DNA from: Streptomyces sp. BK340 | GTDB lineage: Bacteria > Actinomycetota > Actinomycetes > Streptomycetales > Streptomycetaceae | DNA length: 64,000 bases | Direction: 5' to 3' | Assembly (NCBI RefSeq): GCF_007827595.1 | Contig: NZ_VISR01000024.1 | Span: 1-64,000 of the forward strand | Shown: piece by piece, positions 50,563-59,063 of the stretch | Numbering within the stretch: position 1 is the stretch's first letter | Layout of the letters: each line of letters opens with the position of its first letter | Notes under the pieces: generated by a model | What the model was told of the DNA's origin: nothing | The model's database searches: none | Seen by the model: only the letters and a program-made list of their open reading frames with translations | Program-made: the position numbers and the translations under genes

Positions 50563-51597
50563 CTACTTCGCCCGGTCGAAGTCGATCGCGCTGTAAGCAC
50601 GCAGCTTGCTCAGCCGGTGCTCGGAGTCGATGCGCCGCACGGTCCCGGACTTCGAGCGCATCACGATCGAGTCGGTGGTGGCGGTCTCGGACCGGTACCG
50701 AACCCCGCGCAGCAGCTCACCGTCGGTGATGCCGGTGGCGACGAAGAAGACGTTCTCCCCCTGCACCAGGTCCTCGGTGGTCAGCACCCGGTCGAGATCG
50801 TGCCCGGCGTCGATGGCCCGCGCGCGCTCCTCGTCGTCCTTGGGCCACAGCTTGCCCTGGATCGTGCCGCCCAGGCACTTCACGGCACAGGCCGAGATGA
50901 TGCCCTCCGGCGTGCCGCCGATGCCGAGCAGCAGGTCGATGCCCGTGCCCTCGCGCAGCGCCAGGATGGAGCCGGCCACGTCGCCGTCGGAGATCAGCTT
51001 GATGCGCGCGCCGGCCTCGCGGACCTCCTTGATGATGCCCTCGTGCCGGGGCCGGTCCAGGATGACGACGGTGACGTCCTCGGGCGCGGACCGCTTCGCC
51101 TTGGCGATCCGGCGGATGTTCACGGCCACGGGCGCGTCGATGTCGACGAAGTCGGCGGCCTCGGGGCCCGTGACCAGTTTGTCCATGTAGAAGACGGCGG
51201 ACGGGTCGAACATCGCGCCGCGCTCGGTCGCCGCGAGGACGGCGATCGCGTTCGGCATGCCCTTGGCCGTCAGCGTGGTGCCGTCGATCGGGTCGACGGC
51301 GATGTCGACCTCGGGTCCGGTGCCGTCACCGACGCGCTCGCCGTTGAAGAGCATCGGCGCCTCGTCCTTCTCGCCCTCGCCGATGACGACGATGCCGTTC
51401 ATCGACACGGTGGAGACGAGGGTTCGCATGGCGCGCACCGCGGCGCCGTCGGCGCCGTTCTTGTCGCCGCGCCCGACCCAGCGGCCCGCGGCCATCGCCG
51501 CGGCTTCGGTCACCCGGACGAGTTCGAGGGCGAGGTTGCGGTCGGGGGCCTCGGAGGGAACGTCCAGCTCGGACGGCAAGTGATGATGCTCGGTCAT
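50563..51597 (-). CDS. glpX: Class II fructose-1,6-bisphosphatase
   Basis: A 344-residue GlpX-type FBPase of gluconeogenesis. It shows WVGRGDKNGADGAAV, GIVVIGEGEKDEAPML (metal-binding acidic residues, about 70-85), VDIAVDPIDGTTL (DPxDGTT motif, about 98-110), and LLLGIGGTPEGII near 215. The ATG at 51597 has AAGG 10 nt upstream. It is convergent with wblI, in the same neighbourhood as in other Streptomyces. Confidence 0.95.
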   Translation of the reverse strand: MTEHHHLPSELDVPSEAPDRNLALELVRVTEAAAMAAGRWVGRGDKNGADGAAVRAMRTLVSTVSMNGIVVIGEGEKDEAPMLFNGERVGDGTGPEVDIAVDPIDGTTLTAKGMPNAIAVLAATERGAMFDPSAVFYMDKLVTGPEAADFVDIDAPVAVNIRRIAKAKRSAPEDVTVVILDRPRHEGIIKEVREAGARIKLISDGDVAGSILALREGTGIDLLLGIGGTPEGIISACAVKCLGGTIQGKLWPKDDEERARAIDAGHDLDRVLTTEDLVQGENVFFVATGITDGELLRGVRYRSETATTDSIVMRSKSGTVRRIDSEHRLSKLRAYSAIDFDRAK

Positions 51598-51710
51598 CGG
51601 AGCGCACCTTTCTGATACGACGACGGCCGGATGAGGGTGTGTCTCCGACTCTATCGTTAGGCAGACAAAATGAGCAGGGGACCCCACGGATGAGCGCTCC
51701 GGGCACCTGC

Positions 51711-51716
51711 GACGAT
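51711..51716 (+). promoter_or_regulatory. -10 element for leaderless DUF4245 gene
   Basis: GACGAT, 7 nt before the GTG at 51724, with no usable ribosome site; it has the same geometry as the other leaderless genes nearby. Confidence 0.55.
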
Positions 51717-51723
51717 AGGGGGC

Positions 51724-52251
51724 GTGGCAGGTTCGAACGGAAAGCAGAAGACGGTCCGGGACATGATTCTCTCCCTGGGCCTCATCGGGATCGCGGCGGC
51801 GGTCATCTACGTCTTCGTCCCGCACGACGATCACGCGCCCGACATCAAGCGCGTCGACTACCGGGTCGAGCTGCTCACGGCGCGCCGTGCGGCGAGCTAC
51901 CCGGTGGCCGCGCCGGAAGGGCTGCCCGGGACCTGGAAGGCGACCTCGGTGCGCTACCAGGGTGAGGACTCCGACCGCTGGCACCTCGGCTTCCAGACCC
52001 CCGACGGGCAGTACGTGCAGATCGAGCAGTCCACGCAGAAGAAGCGTGCCGACTTCATCGACCAGGCCGGCCAGGGCGCCTCGGCGACCAAGCGGACCGA
52101 GAAGATCGGCGACCGCACCTGGACCCGCTACACCGGCGGCCGCTACGACGCGCTGGTCCTGGAGGACACCCCCGGTTCCACGACGGTGGTCGCCGGCACG
52201 GCCTCCTTCGACCAGCTGACGACGATGGCGGCGGCGCTGAAGATGCAGTGA
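51724..52251 (+). CDS. DUF4245 membrane-anchored protein
   Basis: A 175-residue protein. One N-terminal membrane helix (about 16-31, LSLGLIGIAAAVIYVFV) is followed by an exported DUF4245 domain (about 40-175) with RRAASYPVAAPEGLPGTWKA, DRWHLGFQTPDGQYVQIEQS and RTWTRYTGGRYDAL. The family is restricted to actinomycetes and of unknown function; it often lies by glpX, as here. The GTG start is probably leaderless. Confidence 0.88.
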   Translation: MAGSNGKQKTVRDMILSLGLIGIAAAVIYVFVPHDDHAPDIKRVDYRVELLTARRAASYPVAAPEGLPGTWKATSVRYQGEDSDRWHLGFQTPDGQYVQIEQSTQKKRADFIDQAGQGASATKRTEKIGDRTWTRYTGGRYDALVLEDTPGSTTVVAGTASFDQLTTMAAALKMQ

Positions 52252-52295
52252 GCGCGTCCGCACGCAGGACGCGGTGAGCGCGCGTGAGCGCACAC

Positions 52296-52333
52296 GCAGG
52301 AGGCCCCCAGCGGCGCTGCTGGGGGCCTCCTGC
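52296..52333. terminator. Bidirectional terminator hairpin
   Basis: GCAGGAGGCCCCCAGC and GCTGGGGGCCTCCTGC form a 16-bp perfect stem with a 6-nt loop, between the convergent DUF4245 and nitroreductase genes. Confidence 0.88.
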
Positions 52334-52348
52334 CGTACCGGGGGGAAC

Positions 52349-52939
52349 TCAGACGGTCGTGACGACGTCCTCGTACGCCAGGCGCGGCGAGCGCGGGAAC
52401 CACGCGTCCGGGCCCGGGCGGCCGATGTTGACGACCATCAGCGGGGTGTGGTCGTCGTCGAGGAACTCCTTGCGGACGCCCTCGAAGTCGAGGCCGGTCA
52501 TCGGGCCGGCGGCGAGGCCGGCGGCGCGGACGCCGATGATGAAGTACGCGGCCTGCAGGGCGGCGTTCAGGCCGGCGGCGCCCTCACGGGCGGGGCGCTC
52601 GCTGAAGAACACGTCCTTGGCCTGCGGGAAGTGCGGGAAGAGGGCCGGCAGCTCCTCGTGGAACTCGTTGTCCGCGGAGAGGATCGCGACCAGCGGGGCG
52701 GTGGCGGTCTTGGCCTGGTTGCCCTCGGCCATGTGCTGCACCAGGCGCTCGCGGGCTTCGGCGGAGCGGACCAGGGTGATGCGCAGCGGGCTCTGGTTGA
52801 AGGCGGTGGGGCCGTACTTGACCAGGTCGTAGATCGCCTGGACCTGCTCCTCGGTCACCGGCTCGTCGGTGAAGTTGTTCGCGGTGCGGGCCTCGCGGAA
52901 CAGCAGGTCCTGGGCGGCGGGGTCAAGAACGAGAGACAT
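52349..52939 (-). CDS. Malonic semialdehyde reductase-like nitroreductase (RutE family)
   Basis: A 196-residue flavin-dependent nitroreductase. It matches the RutE/YdfN subfamily, with LLFREARTANNFTDEPVTEEQ, VKYGPTAFNQSPLRITLV (FMN-binding) and AAYFIIGVRAAGLAAGPMTG. The ATG at 52939 is chosen because the next upstream frame codes for Arg-rich sequence. It probably reduces an aldehyde or nitro compound with NAD(P)H. Confidence 0.87.
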   Translation of the reverse strand: MSLVLDPAAQDLLFREARTANNFTDEPVTEEQVQAIYDLVKYGPTAFNQSPLRITLVRSAEARERLVQHMAEGNQAKTATAPLVAILSADNEFHEELPALFPHFPQAKDVFFSERPAREGAAGLNAALQAAYFIIGVRAAGLAAGPMTGLDFEGVRKEFLDDDHTPLMVVNIGRPGPDAWFPRSPRLAYEDVVTTV

Positions 52940-53072
52940 ACGACGTGACTTCCTCGGGTGCGCGTCCGGTCGGGGGTGTGACCGGCTGACACACCCGACC
53001 TTACGCAAACGAAGTTCAACGTTCAACAAAAAGCGGGGTGTGGTGATCCGCTTCACAGCACCCCGCTCTTGC

Positions 53073-53297
53073 CTACTCGCTCTCTTCCTGGGCTTCTTCC
53101 TCGGCGAGCGCCGCGTCCAGCCGGGCCCGTGCGCCCTCCAGCCAGCGCCGGCACACCCTGGCCAGCTCCTCGCCGCGCTCCCACAGCGCCAGGGACTCCT
53201 CCAGCGTCGTGCCGCCCGCCTCCAGCCGCCGCACGACCTCGATCAACTCGTCCCGCGCCTGCTCGTACGAGAGCGCCTCATCCACCTTGCTGGTCAT
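53073..53297 (-). CDS. xseB: Exodeoxyribonuclease VII small subunit
   Basis: A 74-residue helical XseB: LSYEQARDELIEVVRRLEAGGTTLEESLALWERGEEL (in parts), a coiled-coil hairpin that binds the large subunit. It lies 16 bases downstream of xseA and is co-transcribed. Confidence 0.92.
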   Translation of the reverse strand: MTSKVDEALSYEQARDELIEVVRRLEAGGTTLEESLALWERGEELARVCRRWLEGARARLDAALAEEEAQEESE

Positions 53298-53313
53298 CCA
53301 TCCACCCTAGACA

Positions 53314-54522
53314 TCAGACATCGACACGAACCGTGAACTCACCCTCGGCGACCCGCGCCCGCAGCGTCTCGCCCTGTGCGACCTCCTCCGGGTCGCGCAC
53401 CACGTGACCGTCGGCCTTCTGCAGCACTGCGTACCCGCGCTTGAGGGTCGCGGCGGGCGAGAGGGCCACCACGCGCGCGTGCGTGTGCGTCAGCTCCGAG
53501 TCGGCGCGGTCCAGAAGGTGGCCGAGGGTGCGCCGGCCCCGGTCCTGCAGGGAGGCCACGTGGTCCGCGCGCTCGTCGATCATCCGGTGCGGATCCTCGA
53601 TCGAGGGCCGCGCCAGCGCATGCGCAAGGCCCCGCCGCTCCCGCTCCACGAAAGCCTCCACACACCGCCGGGCCCGGTCCCGCAGCATCCGCACCCGCTC
53701 GAACTCCTCACCGACGTCCGGTACGACCTTCTTGGCCGCGTCGGTCGGCGTGGACGCGCGCAGGTCGGCGACATGGTCGAGCAGCGGGTTGTCCGGCTCG
53801 TGCCCGATGGCGGACACGACGGGCGTACGGCACTGAGCCACCGCCCGTACGAGCTGCTCGTCGGAGAACGGCAGCAGATCCTCCACGCTGCCGCCGCCCC
53901 GCGCGACGATGATCACGTCCACGTCGTCGATCGCGTCCAGCTCCTTCACGGCCTGCACGACCTGCGGGACGGCGTGCACGCCCTGCACGGGGACGTTGCG
54001 CACCTCGAAGCGGACGGCGGGCCAGCGGTGGCGGGCGTTCTCCAGCACGTCCCGCTCCGCGGCGGAGGCGCGGCCGCAGACCAGCCCGATCAGCTGGGGC
54101 AGGAAGGGCAGCGGCTTCTTCCGCTCCGGTGCGAACAGCCCCTCGGCCGCGAGCGTCTTCTTCAGCTGCTCGAGGCGGGCCAGCAGCTCACCGACGCCGA
54201 CGGGCCTGATCTCGGCGGCCCGCAGCGAGAGCTGACCGCGCGGCGCGTACCACTCCGGTTTCGCCAGGACGACCACACGGGCGCCCTCGCCGACGACGTC
54301 GGCGACCGCGTCGAACACCTGCCGGTAGCAGGTCACGCTCACGGAGATGTCGTGCGACGGATCCCGCAGGGTCAGGAACACGACCCCGGCTCCCGGCCGC
54401 CGCGACAACTGGGTGATCTGCCCCTCGACCCACACGGCCCCGAGCCGGTCGATCCAGCCCCCGATCAGCCGCGAGACCTCACCGACGGGGAGCGCCGCTT
54501 CGGGCGACGTGTTCACAGCCAT
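53314..54522 (-). CDS. xseA: Exodeoxyribonuclease VII large subunit
   Basis: A 402-residue XseA with an N-terminal OB-fold (about 15-105, VWVEGQITQLSRRPGAG) and the ExoVII catalytic core (about 125-330) with GLVCGRASAAERDVL, DVIIVARGGGSVEDLLPFSDE and VVSAIGHEPDNPLLDHVADL. It degrades single-stranded DNA together with XseB. The ATG at 54522 is the first of the conserved region. It is divergent from ispH. Confidence 0.95.
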   Translation of the reverse strand: MAVNTSPEAALPVGEVSRLIGGWIDRLGAVWVEGQITQLSRRPGAGVVFLTLRDPSHDISVSVTCYRQVFDAVADVVGEGARVVVLAKPEWYAPRGQLSLRAAEIRPVGVGELLARLEQLKKTLAAEGLFAPERKKPLPFLPQLIGLVCGRASAAERDVLENARHRWPAVRFEVRNVPVQGVHAVPQVVQAVKELDAIDDVDVIIVARGGGSVEDLLPFSDEQLVRAVAQCRTPVVSAIGHEPDNPLLDHVADLRASTPTDAAKKVVPDVGEEFERVRMLRDRARRCVEAFVERERRGLAHALARPSIEDPHRMIDERADHVASLQDRGRRTLGHLLDRADSELTHTHARVVALSPAATLKRGYAVLQKADGHVVRDPEEVAQGETLRARVAEGEFTVRVDV

Positions 54523-54635
54523 GCGGCGAGCGTAGTGGCCGGTACCGACATACAGCCGTGCCGGTGTCGGACATGGGTACCGGTTTTCCCCTGAAGGGGA
54601 CGGGCACGCGATCTCCGGTCCGTCGGACGCACCCT

Positions 54636-54641
54636 TACGAT
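54636..54641 (+). promoter_or_regulatory. -10 element for leaderless ispH
   Basis: TACGAT, 7 nt before the ATG at 54649. There is no ribosome site, so the transcript probably begins at the start codon. Confidence 0.65.
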
Positions 54642-54648
54642 GGGTCCC

Positions 54649-55656
54649 ATGACCGCTTCGCCTGGCCGCCGTGTCCTGCTCGCCGCCCCCCGGGGCTACT
54701 GCGCCGGTGTGGACCGTGCCGTGATCGCCGTCGAGAAGGCCCTGGAACAGTACGGGGCCCCGATCTACGTCCGGCACGAGATCGTCCACAACAAGTACGT
54801 CGTGCAGACCCTGGAGAAGAAGGGCGCCGTCTTCGTCGAGCGGACGGAGGAGGTGCCGCCGGGCAACATCGTGATGTTCTCGGCGCACGGCGTCGCCCCG
54901 GTCGTGCACGAGGAAGCCAGGCAGGGCCGCCTCGCCACCATCGACGCCACCTGCCCGCTGGTCACCAAGGTCCACAAGGAAGCCGTGCGCTACGCCAAGG
55001 AGGACTACGACATCCTCCTGATCGGCCACGAGGGCCACGAGGAGGTCATCGGCACCTCCGGCGAGGCCCCCGAGCACATCCAGCTGGTCGACGGCCCCGA
55101 GGACGTCGCCAAGGTCACCGTCCGCGACGAGTCGAAGGTCGTCTGGCTGTCCCAGACCACCCTCTCCGTGGACGAGACCATGGAGACCGTCGACGCCCTG
55201 AAGACGAAGTTCCCGGGGCTCGTCTCCCCGCCGAGCGACGACATCTGCTACGCCACGCAGAACCGCCAGCTCGCCGTGAAGCAGATGGGCGCCGAGGCCG
55301 AACTGGTCATCGTGGTCGGCTCGCGCAACTCCTCCAACTCCAAGCGGCTCGTCGAGGTCGCCAAGCTCGCCGGCTCCCGCGAGGCCTACCTGGTGGACTT
55401 CGCCGACGAGATCGACGAGGCCTGGCTGGAGGGCGTCACCACGGTCGGCGTCACCTCCGGCGCCTCCGTCCCGGAGGTCCTGGTCGAGGAGGTCCTCCAG
55501 TGGCTCGGCGAGCGGGGCTACGGCGACGTCGAGATCGTCAAGGCGGCCGAGGAGTCGATCACCTTCTCGCTGCCCAAGGAACTCCGCCGCGACCTGCGCG
55601 ACGAGGCGACCGCCCTGGTCGCCGAGCGCGGCGGATCGGGTGCGTCCGACGCGTGA
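54649..55656 (+). CDS. ispH: 4-hydroxy-3-methylbut-2-enyl diphosphate reductase
   Basis: A 335-residue IspH (LytB) enzyme, the last step of the MEP pathway, giving IPP and DMAPP. The Fe-S cysteines are C18 (APRGYCAGVDRA), the one in IDATCPLVTKVHKE (about 105) and the one in DDICYATQNRQ (about 199). HEIVHNK and SQTTLS motifs are present. The ATG at 54649 is preferred over 54640 because of the -10 element spacing. It feeds the isoprenyl transferase encoded in this window. Confidence 0.95.
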   Translation: MTASPGRRVLLAAPRGYCAGVDRAVIAVEKALEQYGAPIYVRHEIVHNKYVVQTLEKKGAVFVERTEEVPPGNIVMFSAHGVAPVVHEEARQGRLATIDATCPLVTKVHKEAVRYAKEDYDILLIGHEGHEEVIGTSGEAPEHIQLVDGPEDVAKVTVRDESKVVWLSQTTLSVDETMETVDALKTKFPGLVSPPSDDICYATQNRQLAVKQMGAEAELVIVVGSRNSSNSKRLVEVAKLAGSREAYLVDFADEIDEAWLEGVTTVGVTSGASVPEVLVEEVLQWLGERGYGDVEIVKAAEESITFSLPKELRRDLRDEATALVAERGGSGASDA

Positions 55657-55696
55657 GCCCCCGTACGTCCCGGGCGTGACCGTCAGTCGTCCGTCG

Positions 55697-55702
55697 TAAC
55701 GT
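55697..55702 (+). promoter_or_regulatory. -10 element for leaderless ppgK
   Basis: TAACGT, 6 nt before the ATG at 55709, without a ribosome site. Confidence 0.6.
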
Positions 55703-55708
55703 GGGGCC

Positions 55709-56461
55709 ATGCAGATCTTCGGCGTGGACATCGGCGGATCCGGGATCAAGGGCGCTCCCGTGGACCTGGACAAGGGCGACCTGGCCCAGGAGCGGTGCAA
55801 GGTGCTCACCCCGCACCCGGCGACGCCCGAGGGCGTGGCCGACGGGGTGAAGCAGGTCGTCGACCACTTCGGCTGGACGGGCCCGGTGGGCCTGACCTTC
55901 CCCGGAGTGGTCTCCGGCGGTGCCACGGTCCGTACGGCGGCCAACGTCGACAGCAGCTGGATCGACACGGACGCGCGCGCCCTGTTCAGCGACCGGCTGG
56001 GCAACCTGCCGGTGACCGTGGTCAACGACGCGGACGCGGCGGGCGTCGCCGAGATGCAGTTCGGCGCCGGCCGGGGCCGCGAGGGCACGGTCATCCTGCT
56101 CACCTTCGGCACCGGCATCGGCAGCGCCGTCTTCATCGACGGCGCCCTCGTGCCCAACACCGAACTGGGCCACCTGGAGCTGAACGGCCACGACGCCGAG
56201 AAGCGGGCCTCCAGCAAGGCCAAGGAGGACGGCGAGCTGACCTGGGAGCGCTGGGCCCGCCGGGTGCAGAAGTACCTCGCGCACGTCGAGATGCTCTTCT
56301 CGCCCGAGCTGTTCATCATCGGCGGCGGGGTGAGCCGCAAGGCGGACAAGTTCCTGCACTTCATCGACGGCATCAAGGCCGAGATCGTGCCCGCCCAGCT
56401 GCAGAACAACGCGGGGATCGTCGGAGCGGCGATGCGCGCCGCGCACGACCACGCCGGATAG
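55709..56461 (+). CDS. ppgK: Polyphosphate glucokinase
   Basis: A 250-residue ROK-family kinase that phosphorylates glucose using polyphosphate or ATP. It has the phosphate-binding FGVDIGGSGIKGAPVDL (N-terminus), the catalytic region VVNDADAAGVAEMQFGAG (Asp in NDAD), LLTFGTGIGSAVFIDGAL and the ELGHLELNG motif with conserved Glu/His. The length is typical of actinomycete PpgK. It follows ispH by 52 bases. Confidence 0.93.
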   Translation: MQIFGVDIGGSGIKGAPVDLDKGDLAQERCKVLTPHPATPEGVADGVKQVVDHFGWTGPVGLTFPGVVSGGATVRTAANVDSSWIDTDARALFSDRLGNLPVTVVNDADAAGVAEMQFGAGRGREGTVILLTFGTGIGSAVFIDGALVPNTELGHLELNGHDAEKRASSKAKEDGELTWERWARRVQKYLAHVEMLFSPELFIIGGGVSRKADKFLHFIDGIKAEIVPAQLQNNAGIVGAAMRAAHDHAG

Positions 56462-56472
56462 CGGAGCGGTGC

Positions 56473-57021
56473 TCAGGTGCGGTGCCTGCGGGCCCGCACC
56501 CACAGCACCCGGCGTGCGAGCACGATCACTCCCGCGACCAGCGTCCCCCCGTACAGCCAGCCCGCCTGTGTGGCGAGCCCGGTGACCAGCCCCATCAGCC
56601 GGCCGAGCAGACCCCCGCTGCCGTCGACGGCGGGGAAGAGCCCGACGGCGAAGGAGATCGGTACGACGACGGGCGCGGTGAGCAGATCACTGCCGCGCAC
56701 CCACAGGGCGGTCAGCGCGCACACCGGCAGGAACAGCACCCCGTACAGCGTCAGCGACGCACCGAACAGCAGCTGGTCCAGTAACCCGAGCAGGAACATC
56801 ACGACCGTGCAGAACAGCCCCCCGCCGAGCCCGGTGAGCCGCGGTCCCGGCACCTGACCGGGGGGCACCTGCCGGGCGGTCCGGGCCGGCCGCGCCCCCC
56901 GCTGCGCACCCGGCGCGGCCCTGCGCTCACCGGCCGGCCGCCGTGCCTGCGGCGGCAGCGGCGTGCGGGGTGTGCCACGGCGTGGTCCGTCGTTCTGGGG
57001 TCGCGTCCTGTGATACTCCAC
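56473..57021 (-). CDS. DUF6542 membrane protein
   Basis: A 182-residue protein. A Pro/Arg-rich disordered head (about 1-65) leads to four membrane helices (about 70-92, 95-110, 115-135, 150-170), including LLDQLLFGASLTLYGVLFLP and AVVVPISFAVGLFPAV-like stretches. It matches the actinomycete DUF6542 proteins of unknown function. It is convergent with ppgK and divergent from ychF. Confidence 0.8.
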   Translation of the reverse strand: MEYHRTRPQNDGPRRGTPRTPLPPQARRPAGERRAAPGAQRGARPARTARQVPPGQVPGPRLTGLGGGLFCTVVMFLLGLLDQLLFGASLTLYGVLFLPVCALTALWVRGSDLLTAPVVVPISFAVGLFPAVDGSGGLLGRLMGLVTGLATQAGWLYGGTLVAGVIVLARRVLWVRARRHRT

Positions 57022-57201
57022 TGGACCAACCTAGGTCGGTTAATGTGCCGAATCGCTGCTCAGACACGCCGATGAGAAGAGCTTGGCCAGGCGTTCGACG
57101 CTCCAGTGAGCCCGCCGCCGCCGACGCCGTAGACTGGTGGATCGGCCAGTGTCTCTGGCCCCTGGCAGCCCCTGGCCCCTCTTACTACGGGAAGTCGCAA
57201 C

Positions 57202-58290
<1,089 letters not shown>

Positions 58291-58302
58291 TCACTGCGGA
58301 TC

Positions 58303-58338
58303 GGAAGGGGCCGGGCTCTGTCGAGTCCGGCCCCTTCC
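58303..58338. terminator. Bidirectional terminator hairpin
   Basis: GGAAGGGGCCGG and CCGGCCCCTTCC form a 12-bp perfect stem with a 12-nt loop, between the convergent ychF and Uma2 genes. Confidence 0.85.
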
Positions 58339-58356
58339 ATGTTTCTGCGCCGGCGT

Positions 58357-58938
58357 CTAGCTGGACCGGGGTGGCGTGAGCTTGTCGAGGTCCAGGCTGA
58401 TCTCGAAGGGCACCGGGCGCCGCAAGGTTCCCCGGAAGATCCCGGCGGGGGCGTATGCGCCGGTCGGTTCGTCGAGCTCGTAGGCGTGGACGACGGGAGC
58501 GCCGCCCTCGTCCTCGATGCACCAGTAGTGCGGGATGCCGGCCTCCGCGTACTTACGGAGCTTGACCGTGCGGTCCCGGTGCGCGGACTCGGGGGAGACG
58601 ACTTCGATGACCAGTCGTACCTCGTCCGGTGTGAACCAGGTGCGGTCGCCGTCATAGTCGGCTGTCGTCAACAGCAGGTCCGGTTCCGGTCGGTTTCGTT
58701 CGTCGAGCTTTATGGTCATCTCGCGGCCGACTCTGACATCGGCGGGCACCTGCTCCATGAGGGCGACGGTGAGCATGGTGACGAGGTGGCCGTGCCACCA
58801 TCGCTGGGGCGACATCATGAAGACGAGAGCTCCGTCGATCAGCTCGGTGTGGCGGGGTGCCTCGGGGAGGCGGTCCAGATCCTCCGCGAACCAGCCTTCC
58901 GCGCGCGGCGGGCGCATCCAGTCGGGCAGTGCGGTCAT
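58357..58938 (-). CDS. Uma2-family PD-(D/E)XK endonuclease-like protein (second copy)
   Basis: A 193-residue Uma2 protein of a different branch from the one at 38637. The core is EPDLLLTTADYDGDR, RLVIEVVSPESAHRDRTVKL (E and K of the PD-(D/E)XK site) and IPHYWCIEDEGGAPVVHAY. The ATG at 58938 (MTALPDWM) is the expected start. It stands alone between ychF and the SNF2-type gene; function unknown. Confidence 0.85.
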   Translation of the reverse strand: MTALPDWMRPPRAEGWFAEDLDRLPEAPRHTELIDGALVFMMSPQRWWHGHLVTMLTVALMEQVPADVRVGREMTIKLDERNRPEPDLLLTTADYDGDRTWFTPDEVRLVIEVVSPESAHRDRTVKLRKYAEAGIPHYWCIEDEGGAPVVHAYELDEPTGAYAPAGIFRGTLRRPVPFEISLDLDKLTPPRSS

Positions 58939-59063
58939 GAGCCAACCGTAGCGAGTCCCTGAGGCCCGGGCCACGAGATCGTCAGCAGGGCGGTCACCCA
59001 TCGGTGGGAGGATGCCCGGACGGTCTGGGAAGGGCGGGGCGGGTGGGGCGGGGAGAGCGGGAC

